Assembly: GCA_030145365.1 (NCBI GenBank)
Contig: JAQYVS010000138.1
Location: forward strand, 1 to 14,942
DNA: 14,942 nucleotides
Direction: 5' to 3'
Source of the DNA: Desulfofustis sp.
GTDB lineage: Bacteria > Desulfobacterota > Desulfobulbia > Desulfobulbales > Desulfocapsaceae
Shown here: positions 1 to 7,626 of the stretch, piece after piece
How positions within the stretch are numbered: the stretch's first letter is position 1
How the letters are laid out: every line of letters begins with the position of its first letter
The notes under the pieces: generated by a model
Told to the model about the DNA's origin: nothing
Databases searched by the model: none
What the model saw: only the letters and a program-made list of their open reading frames with translations
Position numbers and translations under genes: made by a program

Positions 1-608
1 GCAAGTCTGAGTCCGAGTCCAATCAGCATAGTACCGCTGATCCGGTCGATCCAGGTGATGGTCTTTGGGTGAGAGCGCAACCAGGTGGACAAAATACCGG
101 CGAAATAACCAATCGGTCCTTTGACGAGAAAGGTCAGCAGCGCAAAACTTACACCCAAAGCAAACAATTGGCTTGTTGGATGTTCCACGGTGGAAGGGAT
201 AAACTGCGGCAGAAAAGCAAAATAGAAGATCGTCACGTGGGGATTTGAAATATTTGAAAAAGCCCCCGTGAAGAATAACTTTTTTGATGAGACTCGTCGT
301 GTGGAATCCAGGTCCAGGCGATTAGATTTGCTGAAAATGAGGCGCACCCCTAAATAGAAGAGATACACTGCACCGATGGTTTTTAATACGGTGAAAAGTG
401 ATGCTGACGCCATCAGTAAAGCACCCAGGCCAAGTGCGGCAAGGATTGAATGCCCCAACAGGCCGACGCTGACACCGGAAGCGGTGATTATTCCGGCTCT
501 GGAGCCCTGGGTAACGGCCCGGGACATTACCAGAAGAAGATCTTGGCCGGGAGTAATAATCACGACCAGTGATGCCAGTGTAAATAAGATGAGTTGAGTT
601 GTTTCCAT
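1..608 (-). CDS. LysE/RhtB-family amino-acid exporter (C-terminus cut by window edge)
   Basis: Reading the minus strand from an ATG at 608 gives 202 uninterrupted codons to the window edge. This is close to the family's usual length of about 205-210, so only the last few residues are missing. The protein is very hydrophobic, with about five or six membrane segments. Near the N-terminus it has TPGQDLLLVMSRAVTQGSRAG (residues 19-39), which matches the family's conserved T-P-G-P-D...S...G-x-R-A-G region, with Gln in place of the usual second Pro. In the middle it has NPHVTIFYFAFLPQF (122-136), the counterpart of the family's NPK...FF..FLPQF segment. Family members export amino acids such as lysine, threonine or homoserine across the inner membrane; the substrate cannot be read from sequence. 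A weak ribosome site (AGGGA) lies about 7 nt upstream of the ATG. The gene is divergent from the DUF1269 gene. Family assignment is firm, substrate unknown. Confidence 0.88.
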   Translation of the reverse strand, partial: METTQLILFTLASLVVIITPGQDLLLVMSRAVTQGSRAGIITASGVSVGLLGHSILAALGLGALLMASASLFTVLKTIGAVYLFYLGVRLIFSKSNRLDLDSTRRVSSKKLFFTGAFSNISNPHVTIFYFAFLPQFIPSTVEHPTSQLFALGVSFALLTFLVKGPIGYFAGILSTWLRSHPKTITWIDRISGTMLIGLGLRL

Positions 609-685
609 CTTTTGTTCCCTAATAATTTTCTAATCGACACTTCTCATGCTTTCAGCGACAGGAATGGATAATTGAACGTAAAACC

Positions 686-844
686 ATGCTAAATGCAATG
701 CGTAAGCCAAAGTTAAAGAAAAAGAACATGAATTATGATGTTCATATCGAAGATGTCGATGGTTTCACACCAGGTAATGATTCTGTCATCCACATAATTG
801 ATCTGCTCTTTAAACAAAATGCAGGTCTCTTTTCCATCGCTTAG
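686..844 (+). CDS. Doubtful 52-residue ORF, possibly a gene remnant
   Basis: An ATG at 686 opens 52 codons ending in TAG at 842-844. The same frame stays open upstream to a TAA at 623-625. The product has a basic N-terminal stretch rich in Lys and Arg (RKPKLKKKNM, residues 6-15), then a mixed acidic and hydrophobic tail. I do not recognise it. There is no convincing ribosome site before the ATG. The basic-then-amphipathic composition looks somewhat protein-like, so it could be a small gene or the degraded end of a larger one, but chance is a fair explanation in a 400-nt gap. Confidence 0.2.
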   Translation: MLNAMRKPKLKKKNMNYDVHIEDVDGFTPGNDSVIHIIDLLFKQNAGLFSIA

Positions 845-890
845 TCAAATATTTAATCATTGTAAGTTTTTGTTGGCTTGTACCCTGATT

Positions 891-920
891 TTGCTGGAGC
901 CTTTCAATAAAAAATAAAAT
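891..920 (+). promoter_or_regulatory. Candidate sigma-70 promoter for the DUF1269 gene
   Basis: TTGCTG (891-896) and TAAAAT (915-920) are separated by 18 nt and point towards the gene starting at 1010, which would leave a leader of roughly 80 nt. Both boxes are near-consensus, but AT-rich DNA produces such pairs often. Confidence 0.25.
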
Positions 921-1009
921 GATTACTACTATATCCTGATCCAATATGGGTGTGGGAGGGGTCTTGCTTCAGTAAGACTGATTAAAATAAAAGATAAGAG
1001 GAGTATCAG

Positions 1010-1492
1010 ATGAGCAATCTAGTTGTACTTGGTTTCGACGATGAAACAACCGCCTTTGAAATGCGGGCAGAACTGGCCAAAATGCAGAAGGACTATCTCA
1101 TTGAGATGGAAGATGTGGTTGTTGTGACTAAAGATGATAGTGATAAGGTCAAATTGCACCAGGCAATGAATCTCACGGCCTCTGGCGCTGTCGGGGGCAG
1201 TTTCTGGGGCCTGCTGATTGGAACCCTGTTTCTCAATCCGTTGGCTGGTGCTGCCATTGGAGCGGGTGCCGGTGCCTTGAGTGGCAAGCTAGCCGATCTT
1301 GGGATTAACGATAAGTTCATGAAAGATCTTGGTGAAACCCTGAAACCTGGAACTTCCGCCCTCTTTGTGCTTGTACGCAAGTCAACACCTGATAAGGTTC
1401 TTGAAGGTATCAAATCGTTCAAGGGAACGGTAATTCAGACATCATTGACCAAAGACAAGGAAGACGAACTGCGCAAAGTTTTGGAAGCGTAA
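1010..1492 (+). CDS. DUF1269-type membrane protein
   Basis: This 160-residue protein has the DUF1269 layout. An N-terminal alpha/beta segment begins NLVVLGFDDETTAFEMRAEL (residues 3-22) and continues to VVVVT (36-40). A hydrophobic glycine- and alanine-rich stretch follows at about 59-92 (including GSFWGLLIG and AGAAIGAGAGALSG), which resembles a glycine-zipper membrane hairpin. A second soluble segment then contains LKPGTSALFVLVRK (111-124) and a charged C-terminus. The family's function is not established; it is found in many bacteria and is generally treated as a membrane-associated protein of unknown role. The ATG at 1010 is supported by an AGAGGAG ribosome site about 7 nt upstream. The gene appears monocistronic, with its own upstream region and a strong hairpin terminator downstream. 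Family assignment rests on recognised pattern and length. Confidence 0.82.
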   Translation: MSNLVVLGFDDETTAFEMRAELAKMQKDYLIEMEDVVVVTKDDSDKVKLHQAMNLTASGAVGGSFWGLLIGTLFLNPLAGAAIGAGAGALSGKLADLGINDKFMKDLGETLKPGTSALFVLVRKSTPDKVLEGIKSFKGTVIQTSLTKDKEDELRKVLEA

Positions 1493-1524
1493 CTGCACCA
1501 AGTCGTATACACAAGCATTAACAC

Positions 1525-1560
1525 AAAGGCGGGGCTTTCAAAGGCCCCGCCTTTGTCGTT
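1525..1560 (+). terminator. Rho-independent-type terminator after the DUF1269 gene
   Basis: AAAGGCGGGGC (1525-1535) and GCCCCGCCTTT (1544-1554) form a perfect 11-bp stem around an 8-nt loop, followed by a T-containing tail (TGTCGTTT). It starts 32 nt after the stop codon. It should separate this gene from the gltBD operon. The tail is not a pure T tract, but the stem is strong. Its A/T ends make it roughly symmetrical. Confidence 0.85.
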
Positions 1561-1574
1561 TATAGCGTATCATT

Positions 1575-1597
1575 CAGATCTCCCTAAATGAGATTTG
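1575..1597. repeat. Inverted repeat in the gltB leader
   Basis: CAGATCTC (1575-1582) and GAGATTTG (1590-1597) form an 8-bp stem with one G-T pair around the 7-nt loop CCTAAAT. No T run follows, so a terminator is unlikely. It could be a regulator site or an RNA hairpin in the gltB leader, or chance. Confidence 0.35.
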
Positions 1598-1619
1598 CCA
1601 TTGCATTGCTGGATTTTCT

Positions 1620-1634
1620 TACGTAAATAACGTA
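1620..1634. repeat. Short palindrome upstream of gltB, possible operator
   Basis: TACGT (1620-1624) and ACGTA (1630-1634) are perfect inverted half-sites with a 5-nt centre (AAATA), 73 nt before the gltB start codon. The arrangement resembles a dimeric regulator site and sits where a gltB promoter should be. No regulator can be named from it, and a 5-bp half-site is short. Confidence 0.3.
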
Positions 1635-1706
1635 TTTTGAAAACTGGTACGACACCAAACAAGTCTGAACAAGAATTCCCACTGATAGGAATGAAGGAGA
1701 ATAAGC

Positions 1707-4700
1707 ATGCCCGTTTATAACCGGGATGACTTTAGAGATAATTGCGGTTTCGGATTGATTGCCCATATGGACGGAGAGCCGAGCCACCGACTGGTTCGTA
1801 CGGCGATCAGTGCCCTGGATCGGATGGATCATAGGGGAGCAATCGGAGCAGATGGTAAAACCGGAGACGGTTGTGGTCTGTTGCTTCAAAAACCGGACAC
1901 CTTTTTTAAGGCAGTGGCTGAGGAGCAGGGCTGGAACCTGAGCAGCAGGTATGGCGTTGGTATGGTTTTTCTCGGCCACGGCTCAGATAAACTGAAACGA
2001 GTGCAAACCGTCTTCGATGAAGAACTTGCGGCGGAGACGCTGTCCATTGCAGGCTGGCGTAAGGTTCCCATTGATGCTTCGGTTCTTGGTGCAATTGCCA
2101 GAGATTCGCTGCCGGTTATCATGCAGGTTTTTGTTAACGGTCAATATGGCTGGGGACCACGTGATTTTGAGCGCAGGCTGTTTATGGTCCGCAGAAGAAT
2201 AGAAAAACGTATTATCGATGATCCTGATTTCTATATTCCCTGTCTTTCCAATTTGGTGATGATTTATAAAGGTCTCTGCCGGCCAGGTGATCTGCCGCAG
2301 TTTTATCGAGATCTCGGTGATTTGAGAATGCAGGCAGCAAGCTGTCTATTCCATCAGCGTTTTTCAACCAACACCTTACCACGATGGCAGTTGGCTCAAC
2401 CGTTTCGTTACCTGGCTCACAATGGCGAAATCAATACCATCAGCGGCAACCGTCATTGGGCCCGGAGCCGATCCTATAAACTTCAGTCGCCGTTGCTTCC
2501 GGACATGCAGGAGGCCGCTCCTTTCGTTTCGACTGAGGGGTCAGACTCTGCCTCGCTTGACAATATGCTGGAGACCTTGCTGGCCGGCGGTATGGATCTG
2601 TTCCGTGCCTTTCGGCTCCTGATTCCACCGGCCTGGCAGAATCACCCCCAGATGGATGAAGATTTACGGGCCTTTTATGATTTTAACTCGATGCACATGG
2701 AACCGTGGGACGGTCCGGCTGGAATCGTCATGAGCGACGGTCGTTTTGCCGCCTGCGGACTTGATCGCAACGGGCTTCGACCGGCCCGTTATGTGATTAC
2801 TCGAGATCGCCTGATAACCCTGGCGTCGGAAATCGGTATCTGGGATTACACCCCCGACGAAGTTGTTGAGAAGGGCAGAGTCGGGCCGGGAGAACTACTG
2901 GTAGTTGATACGATGAACGGTCGCCTGTGGAGTTCCTGGGATATTGATAATGAATTGAAAGCCAGGCACCCGTACCGTGAGTGGCTGCAGCGCAGCTGTC
3001 AATGTCTGGTGCCCACTGAACAGCTCGATGAAGACAAAACGGGGAAACGTTCACTGTCCGATGATAAGCTGCTGGCCTATCACAAGCTGTTTGGGTATTC
3101 GATGGACGAGGCTGATCAGGTACTCAGGGTGTTTGGCGAGACCGGACGTGAACCGGTCGCATCCATGGGAGACGATACACCGATTGCCGTCCTGTCTCAC
3201 AAACCACGGCTGCTGTTCGATTATTTCAGGCAGAAGTTTGCCCAGGTCACCAACCCGCCGATAGATCCTTTGCGGGAACAGCATGTTATGTCACTCGCCA
3301 CCTGTATCGGCAGAGAGCAAAATGTCTTCGACGAAACCATGGGACATGCCAATCGTGTCCTATTCCAGTCGCCGGTTCTCGTCTACAGTGATCTCGAGCA
3401 ATTGAAAAATCTCGATGACGAGCATTATCGTTACACCATAATTGACCTGAATTACCAGGTCTCCGAGGGATTGGAATCGGCCCTGAAGCGTGTGGTTCAG
3501 ACTGCGGTGGAGCAGACCAGGCAAGGGGTGGTACTGATCATCTTATCTGATCGTAACATTGGCCCGGATACTTTGCCGATACCGGCTGCAGCTGCTGTTG
3601 GCGGGGTTCAGACTGCTCTTGCTGAAAACAATCTACGCTGCGATGCAAATATCATCATAGAAACGGCAGAGGCTCGAGATCCGCATCATTTTGCCGTTCT
3701 GATCGGGTTTGGTGCTACGGCTGTGTATCCCTATCTGGTCTATGAGACGCTGGCTCAAATGGTTGATAACAAGACCATTAAACTGCCCCTGCGCCAGGTC
3801 ATGATCAACTACCGGACTGGTATAAACAAGGGTTTGCTGAAAATCATGTCGAAGATGGGTATCTCAACGATTTCCTCATATCGCTGCGCCCAGCTTTTCG
3901 AGGCCCTTGGATTGTCAGATGATGTGGTCGATCTCTGCTTTAGAGGTGTGACCAGCAGGATAGCGGGAGCCGATTTTACTGATATTATGACAGACAGTAT
4001 CAATCGGGCAAAAAGGGCCTGGAAGGCTCATCTGGTGTTAAACGCCGCCGGATTGTTCAAATATATCCATGGTGGAGAGTATCACGCCTACAACCCTGAT
4101 GTCGTTACAACTCTGCAGAAGGCTGTGCGGAGCGGGCGACAGGATGAGTATAATCGTTACGCCGAGTTGGTCAATAATCGTCCGGTATCCAGCCTCAGAG
4201 ATCTGTTGCGTCTGAAACCGGCTGAGAAGCCAATTTCACTTGAAGAGGTTGAACCGGAAGAAAATTTTTATCCTCGATTTGATTCAGCAGCCATGTCTAT
4301 CGGGGCGCTGAGCACTGAAGCCCATGAGGCCCTGGCTGTAGCAATGAACAGGATCGGCGGCCACTCAAACAGCGGTGAGGGGGGTGAGGATGCCTCGCGT
4401 TTCAACAGTGAACGGGTCTCAAAAATCAAACAGGTTGCATCCGGCAGGTTCGGGGTTACCCCTCAATACCTGATGAGTGCTGAAGTGATCCAAATCAAGA
4501 TCGCCCAGGGGGCAAAACCCGGTGAGGGTGGGCAGCTTCCCGGCCATAAAGTAACAGCGACGATTGCTAAACTGCGCCATTCAATGCCCGGCGTGACACT
4601 GATTTCACCGCCACCCCATCATGATATCTACTCAATTGAAGATCTGGCACAGCTGATATTTGATCTTAAGCAGATCAACCCGGAAGCCCTGATTTCTGTG

Positions 4701-6167
4701 AAACTGGTTTCCGAACCGGGGGTTGGAACCATCGCCACAGGGGTTGCCAAGGGCTATGCCGATATGATAACGATTTCCGGCTACGACGGAGGCACCGGCG
4801 CCAGCCCGTTGACTTCTGTAAAGTATGCAGGCAGCCCGTGGGAACTGGGACTGGTGGAAACGCACAGGGCACTCGTTGAAAACGGTTTGCGGCATAAGAT
4901 TCGATTGCAGGTTGATGGCGGCTTGAAGACTGGACTTGACATCGTTAAGGCGGCAATTCTGGGCGCCGAAAGTTTTGGCTTCGGAACGGCTCCTCTGATT
5001 TCCCTGGGCTGTAAATATCTGCGTATCTGTCATCTGAACAATTGCGCAACCGGCGTTGCCACTCAGGATGAAACCCTGCGGCGTGACCATTTTAAGGGGC
5101 TTCCCGAAATGGTCATAAATTATTTTCAATTTCTAGCGACGGAAACAAGGAACTGGCTGGCTATGCTTGGAGTGAACAAACTCACCGACTTGATTGGTAG
5201 AACCGATCTGCTGGAGATCGTTGAAGGTGAAAACGACAAGCAGCGTAAGCTTGATTTAACGGATTTGCTGGTTGTTCCAAAAGTAGCTGATACTACTTCT
5301 CTGTGTAACAGCCAGCGTAATCATCCCCATGACAAAGGGGCACTGAATCTCAAACTGTCCGAGCAATATGAGACTGCCGTTGCAGATAAAAGCGGTGGCA
5401 GGGGGTATGCGTCGATCTGCAATACCGATAGATCTGTCGGGGCCAGATTGTCCGGTAACATAGCAGCCCTGCATGGAGATAGAGGAATGGATGGTTCCCC
5501 GATTACCATCGAAATGCAAGGAACCGCAGGACAGAGTTTCGGGGTGTTCAACGCCGGCGGATTGAAACTGGCTCTTACCGGAGACGCCAATGATTATGTC
5601 GGTAAAGGGATGGCAGGCGGAATGCTGGTGATTCGGCCGCCCGCTGGAGTGTCGTATAAGTCCCACGAGTCAGTCATCATTGGCAATACCTGTCTCTATG
5701 GTGCAACCGGAGGCAGGCTCTACGCCGCCGGGAAGGCCGGTGAGCGCTTTGCGGTACGTAACTCCGGAGCTCGGGCTGTAGTTGAAGGGATTGGCGATAA
5801 CGGCTGTGAGTATATGACTGGTGGTGTAGTGACGATATTGGGTAAAACGGGTATCAACTTCGGTGCTGGTATGACAGGCGGGTTCGCATATGTTTTTGAT
5901 GAGTTCGATGACTTTAGCGAAAAAGTTAACCCCGAGCTGGTTGATGTGTTGCCGGTGATAGATTTCAACCTGCTCAGAGAACATCTGCGGGGTATTGTAA
6001 GTGCTCATTTGAATGAGACCGGAAGTGAGCGGGCAGAGGTGATCCTGGATGACTTCGTCAGCTATTGTGAACGGTTTAAGCTCGTCAAACCGAAGGGAAT
6101 GCAAGTGGATGATCTTTTGGGTAAGCGAGGTCGGTCGGCCACTGAACTTCTGATGACGACCCAATAA
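1707..6167 (+). CDS. gltB: NADPH glutamate synthase large (alpha) subunit
   Basis: GltB makes two glutamates from glutamine and 2-oxoglutarate, together with GltD, in ammonium assimilation in the cytoplasm. The 1486-residue length is normal for the bacterial alpha subunit. The class II glutaminase domain fills about residues 13-430. Its catalytic Cys13 sits in DNCGFGLIAH, so a 12-residue propeptide is expected to be removed to expose it. A central domain follows, then the FMN synthase domain (about 820-1190) with the loop AQGAKPGEGGQLPGHK and SGYDGGTGASPLTS near residue 1025. Cys1102, Cys1108 and Cys1113 (CKYLRICHLNNC) are the 3Fe-4S ligands. The C-terminal glycine-rich beta-helix domain (about 1250-1440) contains repeated GG motifs such as YVGKGMAGGMLVIRP. 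The ATG has an AAGGAG site 9 nt upstream, and the propeptide geometry confirms the start. gltD follows after 19 nt. I see no damage or missing catalytic residue. Confidence 0.98.
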   Translation: MPVYNRDDFRDNCGFGLIAHMDGEPSHRLVRTAISALDRMDHRGAIGADGKTGDGCGLLLQKPDTFFKAVAEEQGWNLSSRYGVGMVFLGHGSDKLKRVQTVFDEELAAETLSIAGWRKVPIDASVLGAIARDSLPVIMQVFVNGQYGWGPRDFERRLFMVRRRIEKRIIDDPDFYIPCLSNLVMIYKGLCRPGDLPQFYRDLGDLRMQAASCLFHQRFSTNTLPRWQLAQPFRYLAHNGEINTISGNRHWARSRSYKLQSPLLPDMQEAAPFVSTEGSDSASLDNMLETLLAGGMDLFRAFRLLIPPAWQNHPQMDEDLRAFYDFNSMHMEPWDGPAGIVMSDGRFAACGLDRNGLRPARYVITRDRLITLASEIGIWDYTPDEVVEKGRVGPGELLVVDTMNGRLWSSWDIDNELKARHPYREWLQRSCQCLVPTEQLDEDKTGKRSLSDDKLLAYHKLFGYSMDEADQVLRVFGETGREPVASMGDDTPIAVLSHKPRLLFDYFRQKFAQVTNPPIDPLREQHVMSLATCIGREQNVFDETMGHANRVLFQSPVLVYSDLEQLKNLDDEHYRYTIIDLNYQVSEGLESALKRVVQTAVEQTRQGVVLIILSDRNIGPDTLPIPAAAAVGGVQTALAENNLRCDANIIIETAEARDPHHFAVLIGFGATAVYPYLVYETLAQMVDNKTIKLPLRQVMINYRTGINKGLLKIMSKMGISTISSYRCAQLFEALGLSDDVVDLCFRGVTSRIAGADFTDIMTDSINRAKRAWKAHLVLNAAGLFKYIHGGEYHAYNPDVVTTLQKAVRSGRQDEYNRYAELVNNRPVSSLRDLLRLKPAEKPISLEEVEPEENFYPRFDSAAMSIGALSTEAHEALAVAMNRIGGHSNSGEGGEDASRFNSERVSKIKQVASGRFGVTPQYLMSAEVIQIKIAQGAKPGEGGQLPGHKVTATIAKLRHSMPGVTLISPPPHHDIYSIEDLAQLIFDLKQINPEALISVKLVSEPGVGTIATGVAKGYADMITISGYDGGTGASPLTSVKYAGSPWELGLVETHRALVENGLRHKIRLQVDGGLKTGLDIVKAAILGAESFGFGTAPLISLGCKYLRICHLNNCATGVATQDETLRRDHFKGLPEMVINYFQFLATETRNWLAMLGVNKLTDLIGRTDLLEIVEGENDKQRKLDLTDLLVVPKVADTTSLCNSQRNHPHDKGALNLKLSEQYETAVADKSGGRGYASICNTDRSVGARLSGNIAALHGDRGMDGSPITIEMQGTAGQSFGVFNAGGLKLALTGDANDYVGKGMAGGMLVIRPPAGVSYKSHESVIIGNTCLYGATGGRLYAAGKAGERFAVRNSGARAVVEGIGDNGCEYMTGGVVTILGKTGINFGAGMTGGFAYVFDEFDDFSEKVNPELVDVLPVIDFNLLREHLRGIVSAHLNETGSERAEVILDDFVSYCERFKLVKPKGMQVDDLLGKRGRSATELLMTTQ

Positions 6168-6186
6168 CTGGGAAAAGGATAAAGCA

Positions 6187-7590
6187 ATGGATCAGAATGT
6201 ATTCCAGTTTCTGGAAGTTGAACGAGTTGAACCGCAGAAGCGTTCAATAAAAACGCGAAGAAATTCGTTTGTTGAGATATACCGCCTGTTCAATGAAAAT
6301 CAGGCCCGTATGCAGGCCGACCGCTGTTTGGGGTGTGGTATTCCGTATTGCGAATGGAAGTGTCCAGTTCATAACTATATCCCGGACTGGCTGAAACTGG
6401 CCGGCGAAGGAAGGATTATCGAGGCGGCTGAACTCTGTCATCTCACCAACAGCCTGCCTGAAGTTTGTGGAAGGGTTTGCCCCCAGGATTGTCTTTGCGA
6501 AGGGGCCTGCACCCTGTATGAAGAGTATGGAGCGGTTACCATCGGCAGTGTTGAGAAATACATCGTAGACACTGCTTTTGAGATGGGCTGGCAGCCGGAT
6601 CTATCCCGGGTTGAGCCAACCGATAAAAAGGTTGCAGTTATTGGAGCCGGGCCGGCAGGTCTCGGTTGTGCCGATGTCCTGATACGAAATGGAGTAAGCC
6701 CCGTTGTTTTTGATCGTTATCCGGAAATAGGTGGATTGTTGAGCTTTGGTATCCCGGATTTTAAACTAGAAAAAGAAGTGATGGTGCGGCGCCGGGAGGT
6801 GTTCTCGAAGATGGGCATCGAGTTCCGGCTCAACACCGAGATAGGAACAGATATCAGCCTCGATGGCCTTATTAACGATTATGATGCTGTATTCATCGGT
6901 ACTGGGGCTTACACTTCGATACGGGGCGGATTTGATAACGAGGAAAGTCACGGTGTCTATGATGCTCTGCCATACCTGATCGGTAATATTTGTCACGAAC
7001 GGAACTATGAGTATGGTCAGCATGAATACGTTTCTTTGGCCGATAAACGGGTTGTGGTATTAGGGGGCGGTGATACGGCTATGGATTGTGTTCGCACAGC
7101 CATACGCCAGGGTGCTGCAACGACGATCTGTGCCTACCGAAGAGATGAGAATAATATGCCGGGCTCAGCCAAGGAAGTAACCAACGCTCGTGCCGAAGGA
7201 GTTGAGTTTCAGTGGAACCTGCAACCGCTGGCAATCGAGGTTGATTCTGAAGACCGGGTCACTGGCGTAAAAATGATACGGACTGAAATGGGAAAAGCTG
7301 ATGATTCGGGACGCAGGAGGCCGGAGATCGTACAAGGTTCCGAGCATGTGATTGAGGCTGACGCTGTCATCCAGGCCTTTGGTTTCAGATCTGATCCGAC
7401 CGGATGGTTGAGTGAATGCGGAGTTGAACATGATGAAAGAGGCAGAGTCAAGGCCTCGGTTTCCGGGCAAAGCAGTCATCAGAAGGTCTTTGCCGGTGGT
7501 GACGTTGTTCGCGGTTCTGATCTTGTCGTGACCGCCATTGCCGATGGCCGCAATGCAGCCGAAGCAATCATCGATTTCCTGGATGTCTGA
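6187..7590 (+). CDS. gltD: NADPH glutamate synthase small (beta) subunit
   Basis: GltD oxidises NADPH on FAD and passes electrons through iron-sulfur clusters to the FMN of GltB. At 467 residues it has the usual length. The N-terminal domain carries two four-cysteine sets, Cys47/50/55/59 (CLGCGIPYCEWKC) and Cys94/98/104/108 (CGRVCPQDCLCEGAC), the pattern that binds 4Fe-4S clusters at the subunit interface. The FAD-binding Rossmann motif is VAVIGAGPAGLG (149-160), followed by IGGLLSFGIPDFKL. The NADPH-binding motif is VVVLGGGDTAMDC (289-301). The closing FAD segment is VFAGGDVVRGSDLVVTAIAD near the C-terminus. The ATG is preceded by an AAAGGA ribosome site. Co-transcription with gltB is inferred from the 19-nt gap. 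The homologous beta-like subunits of other NAD(P)H oxidoreductases share this fold, but the position next to gltB settles the identity. Confidence 0.97.
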   Translation: MDQNVFQFLEVERVEPQKRSIKTRRNSFVEIYRLFNENQARMQADRCLGCGIPYCEWKCPVHNYIPDWLKLAGEGRIIEAAELCHLTNSLPEVCGRVCPQDCLCEGACTLYEEYGAVTIGSVEKYIVDTAFEMGWQPDLSRVEPTDKKVAVIGAGPAGLGCADVLIRNGVSPVVFDRYPEIGGLLSFGIPDFKLEKEVMVRRREVFSKMGIEFRLNTEIGTDISLDGLINDYDAVFIGTGAYTSIRGGFDNEESHGVYDALPYLIGNICHERNYEYGQHEYVSLADKRVVVLGGGDTAMDCVRTAIRQGAATTICAYRRDENNMPGSAKEVTNARAEGVEFQWNLQPLAIEVDSEDRVTGVKMIRTEMGKADDSGRRRPEIVQGSEHVIEADAVIQAFGFRSDPTGWLSECGVEHDERGRVKASVSGQSSHQKVFAGGDVVRGSDLVVTAIADGRNAAEAIIDFLDV

Positions 7591-7626
7591 TTCAAATCTG
7601 ATACGATGGATGTGACCTCGATGTGG

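Larger units (their letters stand above)
609..1009. other. 401-nt intergenic region between divergent genes
   Basis: This AT-rich gap separates the start of the minus-strand exporter from the plus-strand DUF1269 gene, so it should carry promoters for both. It contains one doubtful short ORF (686-844) and a plausible sigma-70 promoter (891-920), listed separately. I saw no tRNA-like fold, terminator or long repeat here. Confidence 0.6.

Noticed and set aside
4632..5129. Minus-strand ORF of 165 codons inside gltB
   Set aside because: It lies opposite the conserved FMN and 3Fe-4S region of gltB, and its translation has no recognisable motif. It is a shadow of the real gene.
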